A stretch of 51,553 bases of DNA from Oscillospiraceae bacterium (GTDB lineage: Bacteria > Bacillota > Clostridia > Oscillospirales > Acutalibacteraceae), in contig JAKVJJ010000012.1 of NCBI GenBank assembly GCA_022487055.1, positions 1 through 51,553 on the forward strand, written 5' to 3'. A program made the position numbers and the translations under genes. The notes beneath the pieces were generated by a model. That model was not told the origin of the DNA and searched no databases. It saw nothing but the letters and a program-made list of their open reading frames with translations. The stretch's first letter is position 1, and each line of letters begins with the position of its first letter. Shown here one piece after another: positions 39,519 through 49,130 of the stretch.

Positions 39519-41369
39519 ATGTCAAAAGAACAAAAGACCGCTTTGTGCCGCATTTTGGTTTCTGCCGGGTTACTTGCTGTAGCAGCTTTTCTGCCGGTTG
39601 CCGGCCTGCCAAAGCTGTTCGTATTTCTGGTGCCATATCTGCTGATTGGTTATGATGTCTTGTGGGAAGCGGTGCACAGCCTGGCACATGGGCACGCGTT
39701 TGATGAACATTTTCTAATGAGCATTGCCACGATCGGTGCTTTTGCCGTGGGAGAATATCCAGAGGCAGTCGCCGTCATGCTGTTCTTTCAAGTTGGCGAA
39801 CTGTTTGAGGACTGTGCGGTCGAACATTCCCGCAAAAGCATCAGTGAACTGATGGATATTCGCCCGGACAGCGCCAATCTGGAGCACAAAGACGGCACCG
39901 TAGTCTCTGTCAGTCCGGAGACAGTACCGGTCGGCAGCATCATTCTGGTGCATCCAGGAGAACGTGTTCCGCTGGACGGCACTGTGCTGGACGGTCGCAG
40001 CCTGCTGGACACCTCCGCACTGACCGGAGAAAGCGTCCCCCGGGAAGCACATGCCGGCAGTGAAGTCCTAAGCGGCTGCATCTGTCAGAGCGGTGTCCTC
40101 CGCATTGTGACGACGAAAGAGTTTGGTGCCTCCACCGTATCAAAGATCTTGGACCTGGTGGAAAACGCAAGCAATAAAAAAGCGAAAGCCGAAAACTTCA
40201 TTACAAAGTTTTCCAGAATCTATACGCCGATTGTGGTGCTGGCTGCCGTCGTGCTCGCCGTTCTGCCGTCTCTGCTGTTTCAAATGCCGTTTCAGGTGTG
40301 GGTAACGCGCGCACTGAATTTTCTGGTCGTCTCCTGTCCCTGTGCGCTGGTCATCTCCATCCCGCTCAGCTTTTTCGGCGGCATCGGCGGTGCTTCCCGC
40401 AACGGTATCCTGATTAAAGGCGGAAACTGCATGGAGGCACTCGCCAACACAGACATTGCCGTATTTGACAAGACCGGTACACTGACCAAAGGCACCTTCC
40501 GTGTCACACAGATTCTGCCAAACGGAGATGTAACAAAAGAAAAGTTACTGGAAACTGCTGCATTGGCGGAAAGCGGCAGCAACCACCCCATTTCTCTTTC
40601 CCTGCGTGCCGCATGGGGAAAAGACATCCTGCCCGGCCGTGTAACAGAGCTGCAGGAAGAAGCCGGACACGGTGTGCGTGCGTGCATTGACGGACACCGT
40701 GTGCTTGCCGGCAACGATAAGCTCATGCGGGAAAACGGCATTGTCTTCACCGAAACGACGGCAGCCGGAACCGCCGTTTATATTGCAGCAGATGGTACTT
40801 ATCTGGGCTGTCTGATTATTTCCGACGAAGTGAAACCGGACGCAGCACAAGCGATTGCGAGTCTGAAGTCCGCAGGAGTCCGGCGCACAGTAATGCTCAC
40901 TGGCGACAGTCCGGCAGCCGCGCAGGAAGCCGCCCGGCAGATTGGTGTGGATGAAGTGCACGCCGGTCTGCTGCCCGGTGACAAAGTCGACGCAGTGGAA
41001 AAATTGATGCAGGAAAAGCACGGCAGCCTTGTCTTTACGGGTGACGGCATTAATGACGCGCCGGTATTGGCCAGAGCGGACGTTGGCATTGCCATGGGTG
41101 CGCTTGGCAGTGATGCCGCTATTGAGGCTGCCGATGTGGTGCTGATGGATGACCAACCCAGTAAACTCGCCGCCGCTGTACACATTTCCCGCCGGACTCT
41201 GCGCATCGTTCATCAGAATATCGTATTTGCGATTGGCGTTAAACTGGTGATTTTGGTGCTCTCAGCACTGGGATACGCAGATATGTGGGCCGCTGTCTTT
41301 GCGGATGTCGGAGTAACGATTCTCGCCATCCTTAATGCCATGCGCGCGCTGCGGATAAAAGAATGCTAA
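39519..41369 (+). CDS. cadA: Zn/Cd/Pb-exporting P-type ATPase (CadA/ZntA-like)
   Basis: A 616-residue P1B-2-type ATPase: CPCALVISIPLSFFGGIG metal site (CPC followed by serine/proline pattern of CadA), DKTGTLTKGTF, SGSNHPISLSL (HP motif), and FTGDGINDAPVLARAD. It lacks the usual N-terminal HMA/CxxC domain, starting directly with membrane helices. With the CadC-like regulator it should export divalent soft metals. GAGGAAAG precedes the ATG. Confidence 0.92.
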   Translation: MSKEQKTALCRILVSAGLLAVAAFLPVAGLPKLFVFLVPYLLIGYDVLWEAVHSLAHGHAFDEHFLMSIATIGAFAVGEYPEAVAVMLFFQVGELFEDCAVEHSRKSISELMDIRPDSANLEHKDGTVVSVSPETVPVGSIILVHPGERVPLDGTVLDGRSLLDTSALTGESVPREAHAGSEVLSGCICQSGVLRIVTTKEFGASTVSKILDLVENASNKKAKAENFITKFSRIYTPIVVLAAVVLAVLPSLLFQMPFQVWVTRALNFLVVSCPCALVISIPLSFFGGIGGASRNGILIKGGNCMEALANTDIAVFDKTGTLTKGTFRVTQILPNGDVTKEKLLETAALAESGSNHPISLSLRAAWGKDILPGRVTELQEEAGHGVRACIDGHRVLAGNDKLMRENGIVFTETTAAGTAVYIAADGTYLGCLIISDEVKPDAAQAIASLKSAGVRRTVMLTGDSPAAAQEAARQIGVDEVHAGLLPGDKVDAVEKLMQEKHGSLVFTGDGINDAPVLARADVGIAMGALGSDAAIEAADVVLMDDQPSKLAAAVHISRRTLRIVHQNIVFAIGVKLVILVLSALGYADMWAAVFADVGVTILAILNAMRALRIKEC

Positions 41370-41376
41370 ACACAGA

Positions 41377-41420
41377 AAGCGGGTGTCCTGCCAAAAGGCA
41401 GAGCACCCGCTTGTTTATTT
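41377..41420. terminator. Terminator after the CadA-like gene (bidirectional)
   Basis: AAGCGGGTG ... GCACCCGCTT stem with inner CTGCC/GGCAG and AAAA loop, then TGTTTATTTT. The convergent small gene ends inside it. Confidence 0.8.
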
Positions 41421-41558
41421 TCCGTCTACAATATCCTGCAAGCAGCGAATCAAATCAGTCAGTGTATAAATCTTCACATCTCGCTTGAGAATCTCATTTT
41501 TGAGGTCTATGGACAAGGACTCGAACTGCTTTTCCAGTGCCGGTGAAACATAAGACAT
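41415..41558 (-). CDS. Small conserved-looking protein, 47 residues
   Basis: Begins MSYVSPALEKQFESLSIDLKN and ends RCLQDIVDGK. AAGGAGGAACATCT precedes ATG 41558. It is co-directional with and 13 nt after the HMA-like gene. Family unknown; a charged helical peptide. Confidence 0.6.
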   Translation of the reverse strand: MSYVSPALEKQFESLSIDLKNEILKRDVKIYTLTDLIRCLQDIVDGK

Positions 41559-41571
41559 AGATGTTCCTCCT

Positions 41572-41811
41572 TTACATTCTGTGCGGTTCCATGTGTTCAG
41601 CCGATATTTTCCATCCAAGGTCTGTCAGCTGCATGGAAAGCACTTCCGCCGAAACGCCGGTGGTGTCGTAATCCACCGCCACCTGCTGCTTTTCCGGGCT
41701 GACGCTGACGGAATTGACGCCCGGAAACTCATCCAGTTTCCGCTTGATTTCCTGCATATTGTGCTTGTCCGGGTTGGGCTGAATCTGAAAATAAACGCTT
41801 GCCTTTGCCAT
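41572..41811 (-). CDS. HMA-like ferredoxin-fold protein lacking CxxC
   Basis: A 79-residue protein: ASVYFQIQPNPDKHNMQEIKRKL, FPGVNSVSVSPEKQQVAVDYD, VLSMQLTDLGWKIS. The beta-alpha-beta-beta-alpha-beta pattern and the GVNSVSVS / LGWKIS ends match heavy-metal-associated domains, but the CxxC is absent and the C terminus has HMEPHRM. GGGAGGTG precedes the ATG. It lies next to two metal pumps, so a metal-related role is possible; it could also be a non-metal member of the fold. Confidence 0.65.
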   Translation of the reverse strand: MAKASVYFQIQPNPDKHNMQEIKRKLDEFPGVNSVSVSPEKQQVAVDYDTTGVSAEVLSMQLTDLGWKISAEHMEPHRM

Positions 41812-41980
41812 GCTTATCACCTCCCATATATTCTTGACCGCTGCAGGAAAAATATGCACATCTTTCTGCATAAAAATGCCCCCGGCTGGCTAAGCCGGAG
41901 GCTGGCTGCGCACTTCTGCACAGTTTGTAAGAAAAGAGAGGCTTGTATGTAAATGACTTGTAAGCAAAAGGAAGACCAAT

Positions 41981-42014
41981 AAAAAAAGCGCCGCACTTCA
42001 AGAAGTGCGACGCC
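41981..42014 (-). terminator. Terminator downstream of ywlG
   Basis: Minus-strand stem GGCGTCGCACTTCT with AAGTGCGGCGC followed by TTTTTTT. It lies 150 nt after the ywlG stop. Confidence 0.75.
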
Positions 42015-42166
42015 ATTGTCGTTATGCCATACCAACTAAAATGTTTCTCTCACAGCGATTGGAATAAAAATCAGTATAGCAAATTTCCGCTGAGATGTCA
42101 ACTGCAGATATGGTTGCCTGCAAACAATTTTTTCTGCCTGAAACTTTATAAAATTAATTTTTCAGC

Positions 42167-42727
42167 TCACAGCAGATTTTCATCATAATGTGCCCGGCTG
42201 CCGCCAACAAATTTAGGCCGGGTGCGCGCGCACAGCAGCACCGCCTCACCGATATGATCGATGGACAAACGCACTGGCACCGCCACCTCTTTCAGATGCA
42301 TTCCAATGAGTGTGCCGCCGATGTCAAGGCCGCAGTCCGCCCGAACGTGCTCCACCGCCACCGGTTCCCGAAAACGCGCATAAGCAGTGGTGCCGAAGGA
42401 ACCGCCGGCTTTGGGCTGCGGCACGACGTTCACCTGTTCATAACCGAATTTCACCGCCGCCTCACGCTCGATAATAAGTGCCCGGTTAAGATGTTCACAG
42501 CACTGTGCCGCCAGATACAATCCGCTCTGCTGCACCTGCGCATAAATGCCGTCAAAGATTGCCGCCGCGGTTTCCACACTGCTGTCTGTGCCGATACGGT
42601 GGCCGCCAACCTCGCTGGATGAGCAACCCACCACCATCAAACCGCCCGGACGCACCTTTGCCACCTCCAGCAGCTCCTTTGCAGCCTGCTCTGCCAGTGC
42701 ACGCAGTTCCTCTAAACTTTCTGCCAT
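42167..42727 (-). CDS. ywlG: YwlG/DUF436 (TIGR01440) family protein
   Basis: A 186-residue protein with family hallmarks GGLMVVGCSSSEVGGHRIG near residues 28-47, CCEHLNRALIIE, and CGLDIGGTLIGMHL. The family is widespread in Firmicutes, has an aminoglycoside 3-N-acetyltransferase-like fold and no proven function. It is divergent from araR and appears to be monocistronic. Confidence 0.88.
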   Translation of the reverse strand: MAESLEELRALAEQAAKELLEVAKVRPGGLMVVGCSSSEVGGHRIGTDSSVETAAAIFDGIYAQVQQSGLYLAAQCCEHLNRALIIEREAAVKFGYEQVNVVPQPKAGGSFGTTAYARFREPVAVEHVRADCGLDIGGTLIGMHLKEVAVPVRLSIDHIGEAVLLCARTRPKFVGGSRAHYDENLL

Positions 42728-42850
42728 GATGAAGCGCTTCCTTTCATATCATATCATGAAAATCACCAAAAAGGTTTCCTTGTCCTCTCTGATTCTTTTT
42801 TATTAGTATACCACATGGACGCAAAAAAAACATTTGCACAGATGTACTTG

Positions 42851-42919
42851 ATTTGTACGGTATTTCCCCCGAATGTTTTCAAAATTTGACTTGACAACTT
42901 CATAGCTGAGAAGTATATT
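42851..42919 (+). promoter_or_regulatory. araR promoter and AraR-like operator
   Basis: TTGACA (42891-42896), 17 bp, TATATT (42914-42919). Upstream, ATTTGTACGGTATTTC (42851-42866) matches the first half of the AraR box ATTTGTACGTACAAAT, with the second half degenerate. Suggests autoregulation by AraR. Confidence 0.6.
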
Positions 42920-42993
42920 TATCATAAGATATTGTTAATTTCACTGACTGTCCTTATTTTTTATCAGTGAATTTGGGCAGAAAGGTTGGTTCT

Positions 42994-44064
42994 ATGCTTC
43001 CAAAATACATGGTACTGGTCAACTGGATACGCGACCGCATCAAAAATCAGGAATTTAAATACGGGGAGAAGCTGGCTTCCGAAAAAGAGCTGGGACAAAT
43101 GTTTAGTGTCAGCCGGCAGACAGTGAGGCAGGCAATCAATGTGCTGGTGCAAGACGGCCTGCTGGAAAGCCGGCAGGGCAGCGGCACTTATGTGACACGC
43201 CGCATTGCAGGCAAGCATTCGCCCAAAATGGTTGTTGGTGTCATTTCCACCTATGTAAATGACTACATTTTTTCCGGCATCCTGCGCGGCATGGAAAATG
43301 TGCTGACAGAAAACGGGTATTCCATGCAGCTCGCTTTTACGCACAATCATATTGAAAGTGAAAAAAATGCCCTTGCAAATATGCTGACACGCGGGGTGGA
43401 TGGTTTGATTGTGGAACCAGCCAAAAGCGGCCTTCCAAGCCCGAACATCGATTTGTATCAGGAAGCTCTGCAGGAAGGAACACCGATTCTCTTTTTCAAT
43501 ACCTATTATTCTTCCCTGGCGCTGCCGCACGTTGCTCTGGATGATGCGGCAGCCGGCCTTGCCGCAACGGAATATCTGATTCGCGCAGGTCATCGCCGCA
43601 TTGCAGGCATTTTTAAGCTGGACGATTATCAGGGCAGGCTGCGTTATGCGGGTTATGTGCGTGCGCTTATCAACGCGGGCATTGCGCTGGATGACAATCT
43701 GGTTCTGTGGTACTCCACCGAAGATTTTGCCGACGGCTTTAGTACCGGAAAAATGCGGCAGCGTCTGAGCAGTGCCACAGCAATTTTCTGTTACAACGAC
43801 CAGATAGCACTGAAGGCAGTGTCTGCATTGCGGGAAGCTGGAAAACGTGTGCCGGAGGATGTTTCCGTTATCAGTGTTGAAAATTCCGATCTCGCCAAAC
43901 TCTGTGAAGTACCGCTCACCAGTGTGGCACACCCCATGGAGGAACTGGGCATTACAGCCGCACAAAACCTGTTGCATCTGATACAGGACCCCAGCTTTAA
44001 GGCAACAGTCAACTTTCCGCCCCATATTGTGGAGCGTTCCAGCGTTTGTCCGCTGCATGACTGA
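42994..44064 (+). CDS. araR: Arabinose operon repressor AraR
   Basis: A 356-residue regulator with a GntR-type N-terminal winged HTH (MLPKYMVLVNWIRDRI, KLASEKELGQMFSVSRQTVRQAI, SRQGSGTYV) fused to a LacI/PBP1-like sugar-binding domain (VVGVISTYVNDYIF, GVDGLIVEPAKSG, AGHRRIAGIF, VSVISVENSDLAKL). This fusion defines AraR, which releases DNA on binding L-arabinose. ATG 42994 matches the family start MLPKY and gives normal length. araB and araD follow in the same direction. Confidence 0.93.
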   Translation: MLPKYMVLVNWIRDRIKNQEFKYGEKLASEKELGQMFSVSRQTVRQAINVLVQDGLLESRQGSGTYVTRRIAGKHSPKMVVGVISTYVNDYIFSGILRGMENVLTENGYSMQLAFTHNHIESEKNALANMLTRGVDGLIVEPAKSGLPSPNIDLYQEALQEGTPILFFNTYYSSLALPHVALDDAAAGLAATEYLIRAGHRRIAGIFKLDDYQGRLRYAGYVRALINAGIALDDNLVLWYSTEDFADGFSTGKMRQRLSSATAIFCYNDQIALKAVSALREAGKRVPEDVSVISVENSDLAKLCEVPLTSVAHPMEELGITAAQNLLHLIQDPSFKATVNFPPHIVERSSVCPLHD

Positions 44065-44135
44065 AAAACCGATATCTAAGATTATTCGTTTTTTAAACAT
44101 ATATATAGGTTTATCATTTATCAGGAGGAGTTAAA

Positions 44136-45806
44136 ATGGCAAAGTATACGATTGGCGTTGATTATGGCTCTCTGTCTGGTCGCGCCGTACTGGTCAATGT
44201 AAAGACCGGCGAAGAAGTGGCAAGTTCTGTCTATGAGTATCCGCACGCTGTCATGGATGAAACGCTTTGGGACGGCACAGAGCTTGGCCCGGACTGGGCG
44301 CTGCAGCATCCGCAGGACTATCTGGACGTGCTGGGCAAAACGATTCCGGCCGTGCTGAAAGAAAGCGGTATCAATCCGGAAGATGTTATCGGTGTCGGCA
44401 CGGATTTCACCGCCTGCACCATTCTGCCAGTCAAAGCGGATGGCACACCGCTGTGCTTCCTGCCGAAATTTGAGCACAATCCGCACGCCTATGTGAAAAT
44501 GTGGAAACACCATGCCGCACAGGACAAGGCCAACAAGCTCAATGAAATTGCCGCACAGCGCAAAGAACCGTGGCTGCAGAACTACGGCGGCAAAATTTCC
44601 AGCGAATGGGCTATCCCGAAGCTGTGGCAGGTACTGGATGAAGCACCGGAAGTCTACAATGCGATGGACCGCTGGATTGAGGCTGCAGACTGGATTATCT
44701 GGCAGCTCTGCGGTAAAGAAACCCGCAATTCCTGCACCGCCGGCTACAAAGAAATGTGGAACAAACGCACCGGCTACCCAAGTAAGGACTTCTTTAAGGC
44801 ATTGGACCCATGCATGGAAAATGTTGTGGAGGAAAAGCTGGGCACGGTCATTACCCCTCTGGGTGAAAAAGCCGGAGAACTGACCGAAAAAGCCGCCAAA
44901 CTGACCGGCCTGCGTCCCGGAACAGCCGTCGCTATCGGCAATGTGGATGCACACGTCTGCGTTCCGGCTGTCGGCATTGATGGCCCGGGCAAAATGCTTG
45001 CCATTATGGGCACCAGCACCTGCCACATTATGATGGGTACAGAAGAAAAGCAGGTTCCCGGTATGTGCGGCGTGGTTGCAGACGGCGTGATGCCCGGCTA
45101 CTATGGTTATGAAGCCGGACAAAGCTGTGTCGGCGACCACTTTGCATGGTTTATTGATAACTGCCTGCCTGCTTCCTATTATGAAGAAGCCAAAAAAGAG
45201 GGCAAGAACATTCATAAGTTTCTGCGCGCAAAAGCAGAAAAGCAGAAGCCGGGCGAGAGCGGCCTGCTGGCTCTGGACTGGTGGAACGGCAACCGCTCCA
45301 TTCTGGTCGATGTTGATCTGACCGGCATGATGCTGGGCATGACACTGCAGACCAAGCCGGAAGAAATTTACCGTGCACTGATTGAAGCAACCGCTTATGG
45401 CACACGCGCAATCATTGAAAATTATCGGGAACACGGCGTGCCGGTCAACGAATTCTTCGCTTCTGGCGGAATCAGCCAGAAAGACCCCATGACCATGCAG
45501 ATTTACGCGGATGTCATCAATATGCCAATTAAAATTGCAGGTTCTTTACAGGGACCGGCACTCGGCAGTGCCATCTTTGCTGCAAAAGCCGCGGGCAAGG
45601 CAGCAGGCGGTTATGACGATATTTTCGAGGCCGCACGCACCATGGGCAAAGTGAAGGACACAGTCTACACACCAATCCCGGAAAATGCCGCTGTCTATGA
45701 CAAGCTTTATGCGGAATACAAAACATTGCATGATTATTTTGGCCGCGGTGACAATGATGTGATGAAGCGCCTGAAGGCACTGAAAGCAAAGCAGGCACAG
45801 CACTAA
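44136..45806 (+). CDS. araB: Ribulokinase
   Basis: A 556-residue FGGY kinase: [18 protein letters not shown] phosphate-1 loop, [13 protein letters not shown], the [10 protein letters not shown] region, and [17 protein letters not shown] in the C-terminal domain. Length and sequence fit AraB, which phosphorylates L-ribulose to L-ribulose 5-phosphate. GGAGGAG precedes the ATG. No araA lies nearby although araA normally accompanies these genes. Confidence 0.95.
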   Translation: MAKYTIGVDYGSLSGRAVLVNVKTGEEVASSVYEYPHAVMDETLWDGTELGPDWALQHPQDYLDVLGKTIPAVLKESGINPEDVIGVGTDFTACTILPVKADGTPLCFLPKFEHNPHAYVKMWKHHAAQDKANKLNEIAAQRKEPWLQNYGGKISSEWAIPKLWQVLDEAPEVYNAMDRWIEAADWIIWQLCGKETRNSCTAGYKEMWNKRTGYPSKDFFKALDPCMENVVEEKLGTVITPLGEKAGELTEKAAKLTGLRPGTAVAIGNVDAHVCVPAVGIDGPGKMLAIMGTSTCHIMMGTEEKQVPGMCGVVADGVMPGYYGYEAGQSCVGDHFAWFIDNCLPASYYEEAKKEGKNIHKFLRAKAEKQKPGESGLLALDWWNGNRSILVDVDLTGMMLGMTLQTKPEEIYRALIEATAYGTRAIIENYREHGVPVNEFFASGGISQKDPMTMQIYADVINMPIKIAGSLQGPALGSAIFAAKAAGKAAGGYDDIFEAARTMGKVKDTVYTPIPENAAVYDKLYAEYKTLHDYFGRGDNDVMKRLKALKAKQAQH

Positions 45807-45847
45807 ATCAACTGCCTTATCATAATTCGGAAAGGAAATCTGTAAAG

Positions 45848-46567
45848 ATGCTTGAAAAGCTAAAAGAAGAAGTTTACAAAGCAAATCTGGAGCTGCCCGC
45901 TCATGGTTTGGTCGTCTTTACCTGGGGCAATGTTTCCGGCTATGACCCGGATTCCAAACTTTTTGTCATCAAGCCCTCTGGTGTTCCGTATGATAAGCTC
46001 ACCCCGGGCGACATGGTTGTCTGTGACCTTGACGGCCACAAAGTAGAAGGGGAACTGAATCCTTCCTCCGACACACCGACTCACGCAGTGCTTTACCGCC
46101 AGTTTCCCGGTGTCGGCGGCATTGTACATACCCACTCACGCTGGGCAACAATCTGGGCACAGTCCGGCCGCGGCATTCCGGCATACGGCACGACACACGG
46201 CGATTACTTCTATGGTGAAGTCCCCTGCACACGCAAAATGACACCGGAAGAAATCGGCACCGCCACAACCGGTGAATATGAGAAAGAAACCGGTAATGTC
46301 ATTGTGGAAACCTTCCGGAAACGCAGCATTGACTCCGCTCATATTCCAGCAGTGCTGGTTCATTCCCACGGTCCCTTCAGCTGGGGCAAGGACTGCGGAG
46401 AAGCAGTTTATAACGCTGTTGTACTGGAAGAAGTCGCCATGATGGCATGGCACACGGAGAACATCGCCGGTGTGCAGATGCAGCCTATGCAGCAGGAACT
46501 GTTGGACAAGCATTTTCTGCGCAAGCACGGCGCACACGCTTACTATGGACAAAGTAAGAAAATCTGA
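45848..46567 (+). CDS. araD: L-ribulose-5-phosphate 4-epimerase
   Basis: A 239-residue class II aldolase-fold enzyme: [45 protein letters not shown], and zinc ligands in [13 protein letters not shown] and [10 protein letters not shown]. It converts L-ribulose 5-phosphate to D-xylulose 5-phosphate. GGAAAGG precedes the ATG, 41 nt after araB. Confidence 0.95.
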   Translation: MLEKLKEEVYKANLELPAHGLVVFTWGNVSGYDPDSKLFVIKPSGVPYDKLTPGDMVVCDLDGHKVEGELNPSSDTPTHAVLYRQFPGVGGIVHTHSRWATIWAQSGRGIPAYGTTHGDYFYGEVPCTRKMTPEEIGTATTGEYEKETGNVIVETFRKRSIDSAHIPAVLVHSHGPFSWGKDCGEAVYNAVVLEEVAMMAWHTENIAGVQMQPMQQELLDKHFLRKHGAHAYYGQSKKI

Positions 46568-46584
46568 GTCTTTAACAGAATAAA

Positions 46585-46630
46585 GAGGAGGCCGCGGGAA
46601 TTTTTTAAAGTCCTGCAACCTCCTTTTTTT
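46585..46630 (+). terminator. Terminator of the ara operon
   Basis: AGGAGG ... CCTCCT stem with inner GGA/TCC pairs, followed by TTTTTTT. Confidence 0.75.
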
Positions 46631-46644
46631 ATATGCATTTGTAA

Positions 46645-46674
46645 TTGTAATTTCTCATGCGAATATGCTATAAT
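46645..46674 (+). promoter_or_regulatory. Promoter of the flippase gene
   Basis: TTGTAA (46645-46650), 18 bp, TATAAT (46669-46674). The -10 overlaps an ATG at 46673, which therefore cannot be the start codon. Confidence 0.6.
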
Positions 46675-46708
46675 GAGTTTTGATTTTGTACTCACAGGAG
46701 CGCTTCAT

Positions 46709-48487
46709 TTGAATAAATATAGTAGACTCATATCCAATACTCTGATTTTTGCAATCGGCACTTTCAGCTCCAAAATACTAACCATCCTAATGACACGCTT
46801 CAACACCGCCGCACTGGGCAGTGATTTTGGCACAGCCAGCGTTCTGCAGGACATGGGCAATGTTCTCATTCCGCTGTTTTCCCTGCAGATTGTGGATGGT
46901 GTCACACGCTTTGGCCTTGACCGTCGCTACAACAAAAAAGATGTCTTTTCTGTCAGTTTGATTGTCACGGTCCTCGGTTCCCTTGTCCTGCTGCTGATTT
47001 CTCCGCTGATGGAAAGAATCCCCGGATTGGACTTTATGAAGGGCAGGAGTATGCTGGTAGCAATTTTCGTGTTCACCTCCTCCCTGCGCAATATGTGCAG
47101 CCAGTTTGTGCGCGCACGAAACATGGTCAAGCTTTATGCCGCAGAGGGGATTTTCACTACTTTCACTACGGTTATCTTTACACTGCTGTTCCTGTATCCG
47201 CTCAAAATGGGCGTCACCGGCTTCTTGCTTGGCATTATTCTGCCGGACATTATCGGTGCCGCTGTCCTTTTTTGGCTGGCAGATCTGAAAAAGTTTGTTT
47301 GTTTCCGGGGACTAAATCACCTGACTGCACAGCAAATGCTGCGTTACTCGGCACCGCTGATTCCAAATAAAGTGGCTTTCTGGGTAACCAACAGTTCCGA
47401 CCGTATCATGGTGCAGACCATGAGCGGCAATGTGCTTTCCAGTATTTTTGCCGGTGCTTATAAGATTCCAAACCTGATTACACTGGTGGTCAATATTTTT
47501 CTGGACGCATGGCAAATGTCCTCCATCACAGAAGAAAAGGGCCGGGCACACTTTTTCACGAAAGTTTTCCACGCGATGTCAGCTATCATCTTTATTGGCA
47601 GCGCACTGGTCATTCTCCTCTGCCGCCCACTGATGGATATTCTGACAACCGGAAAATTTCATGTTGGCTGGATTTATATTCCCCTGCTGGTACTGGCAAC
47701 GGCTTTTTCCTGTCTCGCCAGTTTTCTCGGTACTGTCTATATGGTGGAAAAACGAAGTGTCAACAACATGGTCACCACCATCATCGCGGCTGCCATCAAC
47801 ATTATTTTGAATCTGCTGCTCATTCCGAAATACGGCCCGCAGGGTGCTTCTGCCGCCACCCTCTGCGCATACTTTGTTATGTTCATTGTCCGTGTCTTCG
47901 ATACACGCCGGTTTATTGAGGTAAATTTTAGTCCGCTTCGCCTGATTGCAGACACCGCCGTACTGTCACTGGAAGCATATCTGATGGTAAATAACGGCAC
48001 CCTGTGCCTGCTTTGGTGTTTCCTGCTCACTCTGCTGATGATTATGATCAACTTCCGCCCGCTGATGCAGTCCGTTTGCAAAGTCCTGCCCGCACGGATA
48101 CTGGCCAAACTGCCGTCATGGCTTACCAAGCATACCATTCAGACAAGCCAGCCGCAACCCCGGATAAACAGACCGGTTGTCCCTGCTCGGCGGCCAAGAG
48201 TGAACAGGCCAGTTATCCCTGCCCCGCAGCCAAGAGTGAACAGGCCGGTTGTTTCTGCTCGGCAACCAAGAGTGAACAAGCCGGTTGTCCCTGCTCGACA
48301 ACCAAGAGTGAGCAGGCCCGTTATTCCTGCCCCGCAGTCCAAATCACAGCAGCCTGCTCCCGATGAAAGCAGACGCGGCAGGCACAGAAGTACCATCGAT
48401 GAAGAAGACGGCTTTGACTATGAAGCTTATCTGCGGGAACGCGAAAAAGAGGAGCAGGAGCCTCCGCATGACCGCTTTCGCAAATGA
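46709..48487 (+). CDS. Polysaccharide flippase (Wzx/MATE-like) with repetitive basic tail
   Basis: About 592 residues with some 12-14 membrane segments (LISNTLIFAIGTFSSKILTIL, FSVSLIVTVLGSLVLLL, LRYSAPLIPNKVAFWVTN, LVLATAFSCLASFLGTVYMVE). This is the polysaccharide_synt/MVF-type flippase pattern, moving lipid-linked sugars across the membrane. After the last helix comes a cytoplasmic Arg/Pro-rich tail with five 12-residue repeats and an acidic end. TTG 46709 is chosen because CAGGAG lies just upstream and the upstream ATG overlaps the promoter -10. It stands alone, without other cell-wall sugar genes in view. Confidence 0.85.
   Translation: MNKYSRLISNTLIFAIGTFSSKILTILMTRFNTAALGSDFGTASVLQDMGNVLIPLFSLQIVDGVTRFGLDRRYNKKDVFSVSLIVTVLGSLVLLLISPLMERIPGLDFMKGRSMLVAIFVFTSSLRNMCSQFVRARNMVKLYAAEGIFTTFTTVIFTLLFLYPLKMGVTGFLLGIILPDIIGAAVLFWLADLKKFVCFRGLNHLTAQQMLRYSAPLIPNKVAFWVTNSSDRIMVQTMSGNVLSSIFAGAYKIPNLITLVVNIFLDAWQMSSITEEKGRAHFFTKVFHAMSAIIFIGSALVILLCRPLMDILTTGKFHVGWIYIPLLVLATAFSCLASFLGTVYMVEKRSVNNMVTTIIAAAINIILNLLLIPKYGPQGASAATLCAYFVMFIVRVFDTRRFIEVNFSPLRLIADTAVLSLEAYLMVNNGTLCLLWCFLLTLLMIMINFRPLMQSVCKVLPARILAKLPSWLTKHTIQTSQPQPRINRPVVPARRPRVNRPVIPAPQPRVNRPVVSARQPRVNKPVVPARQPRVSRPVIPAPQSKSQQPAPDESRRGRHRSTIDEEDGFDYEAYLREREKEEQEPPHDRFRK
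48161..48340 (+). repeat. Five 36-bp tandem repeats inside the flippase gene
   Basis: Each unit encodes a 12-residue block of the form RVNRPVVPARQP, with VIPAPQP alternating with VVPARQP. Substitutions are few, indicating a coding minisatellite that can expand or contract in frame. Confidence 0.85.
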
Positions 48488-48610
48488 TTTTAAGCACTTC
48501 TGGTCGATCGTAAAATGGATCTGGACACTTGAACAGAAAAATCCACAGTGATTTTCCTTGTGATAGCATGGCGTTCTCACATAACCATTGACTAAAGGAG
48601 GGCAATTACT

Positions 48611-48733
48611 ATGGACTATCAAGATTATCTCGTAGGTTTTGCCCGCCATCCCATACGCCAGCAGCGTCTTCTCCGGATATTGCATGAACAATCGTTTATC
48701 AAAACGGTTTATCCAGTTCCTCATCTTCCCTAA
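48611..48733 (+). CDS. Small ORF with strong ribosome site, possibly truncated
   Basis: MDYQDYLVGFARHPIRQQRLLRILHEQ... ends after 40 residues. AAAGGAGGG lies ideally upstream of the ATG. The abrupt end and the protein-like fragments in other frames just downstream suggest a longer gene that has been broken. No family recognised. Confidence 0.35.
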   Translation: MDYQDYLVGFARHPIRQQRLLRILHEQSFIKTVYPVPHLP

Positions 48734-48981
48734 AAGATTTCGTTTCAGATACAATGTCCGCTACATTATAATCTTGGAAAATACCCCTCGGCACATTTGG
48801 GTGAGTACGGGAACCTTCCAGATAGGCCACACGAATACGAGAATCCTTAGTTGCTGTATCAATAATTTAAAATCAAGAGTCTTTTTTCTGAACGCGTAAC
48901 AAGCCCTCTTTTCAGGAATCCACTCGCAGTTCAAATTTTAATCCACAGTATTCTATGATTCTATCATACGGACTTATTCAA

Positions 48982-49011
48982 AACAAGCCGGAGATTATCT
49001 CTCCGGCTTGT
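48982..49011. terminator. Inverted repeat, probable terminator
   Basis: A perfect 12-bp stem ACAAGCCGGAGA / TCTCCGGCTTGT with a 5-nt loop; followed by TGCCTCTTTG, a weak T tract. Confidence 0.55.
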
Positions 49012-49130
49012 TGCCTCTTTGTGTGATGATAAGGTCGCGCAGCAGGCTGTTTTTCTCATAAGTGGAAACAGACGAGCGGCCGTTTTGTTAAATGGAACAG
49101 AACTTTGAATCACGCTCCTTTACAAATTAT

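Larger units (their letters stand above)
48488..49130. other. Poorly coding region with one small ORF
   Basis: Apart from the 40-codon ORF at 48611 and an inverted repeat at 48982-49011 (ACAAGCCGGAGA/TCTCCGGCTTGT), I see no gene. Short overlapping frames look like remnants of a degraded gene. Confidence 0.45.

Noticed and set aside
42964-45434. Two long frames (about 378 and 437 codons) opposite to araR and araB
   Set aside because: No ribosome sites or domain signals, low-complexity Cys/Phe-rich translations, and the plus strand encodes well-defined AraR and AraB.
46673-46708. ATG 46673 as start of the flippase
   Set aside because: It overlaps the promoter -10 (TATAATG) and has no ribosome site, while TTG 46709 has one.
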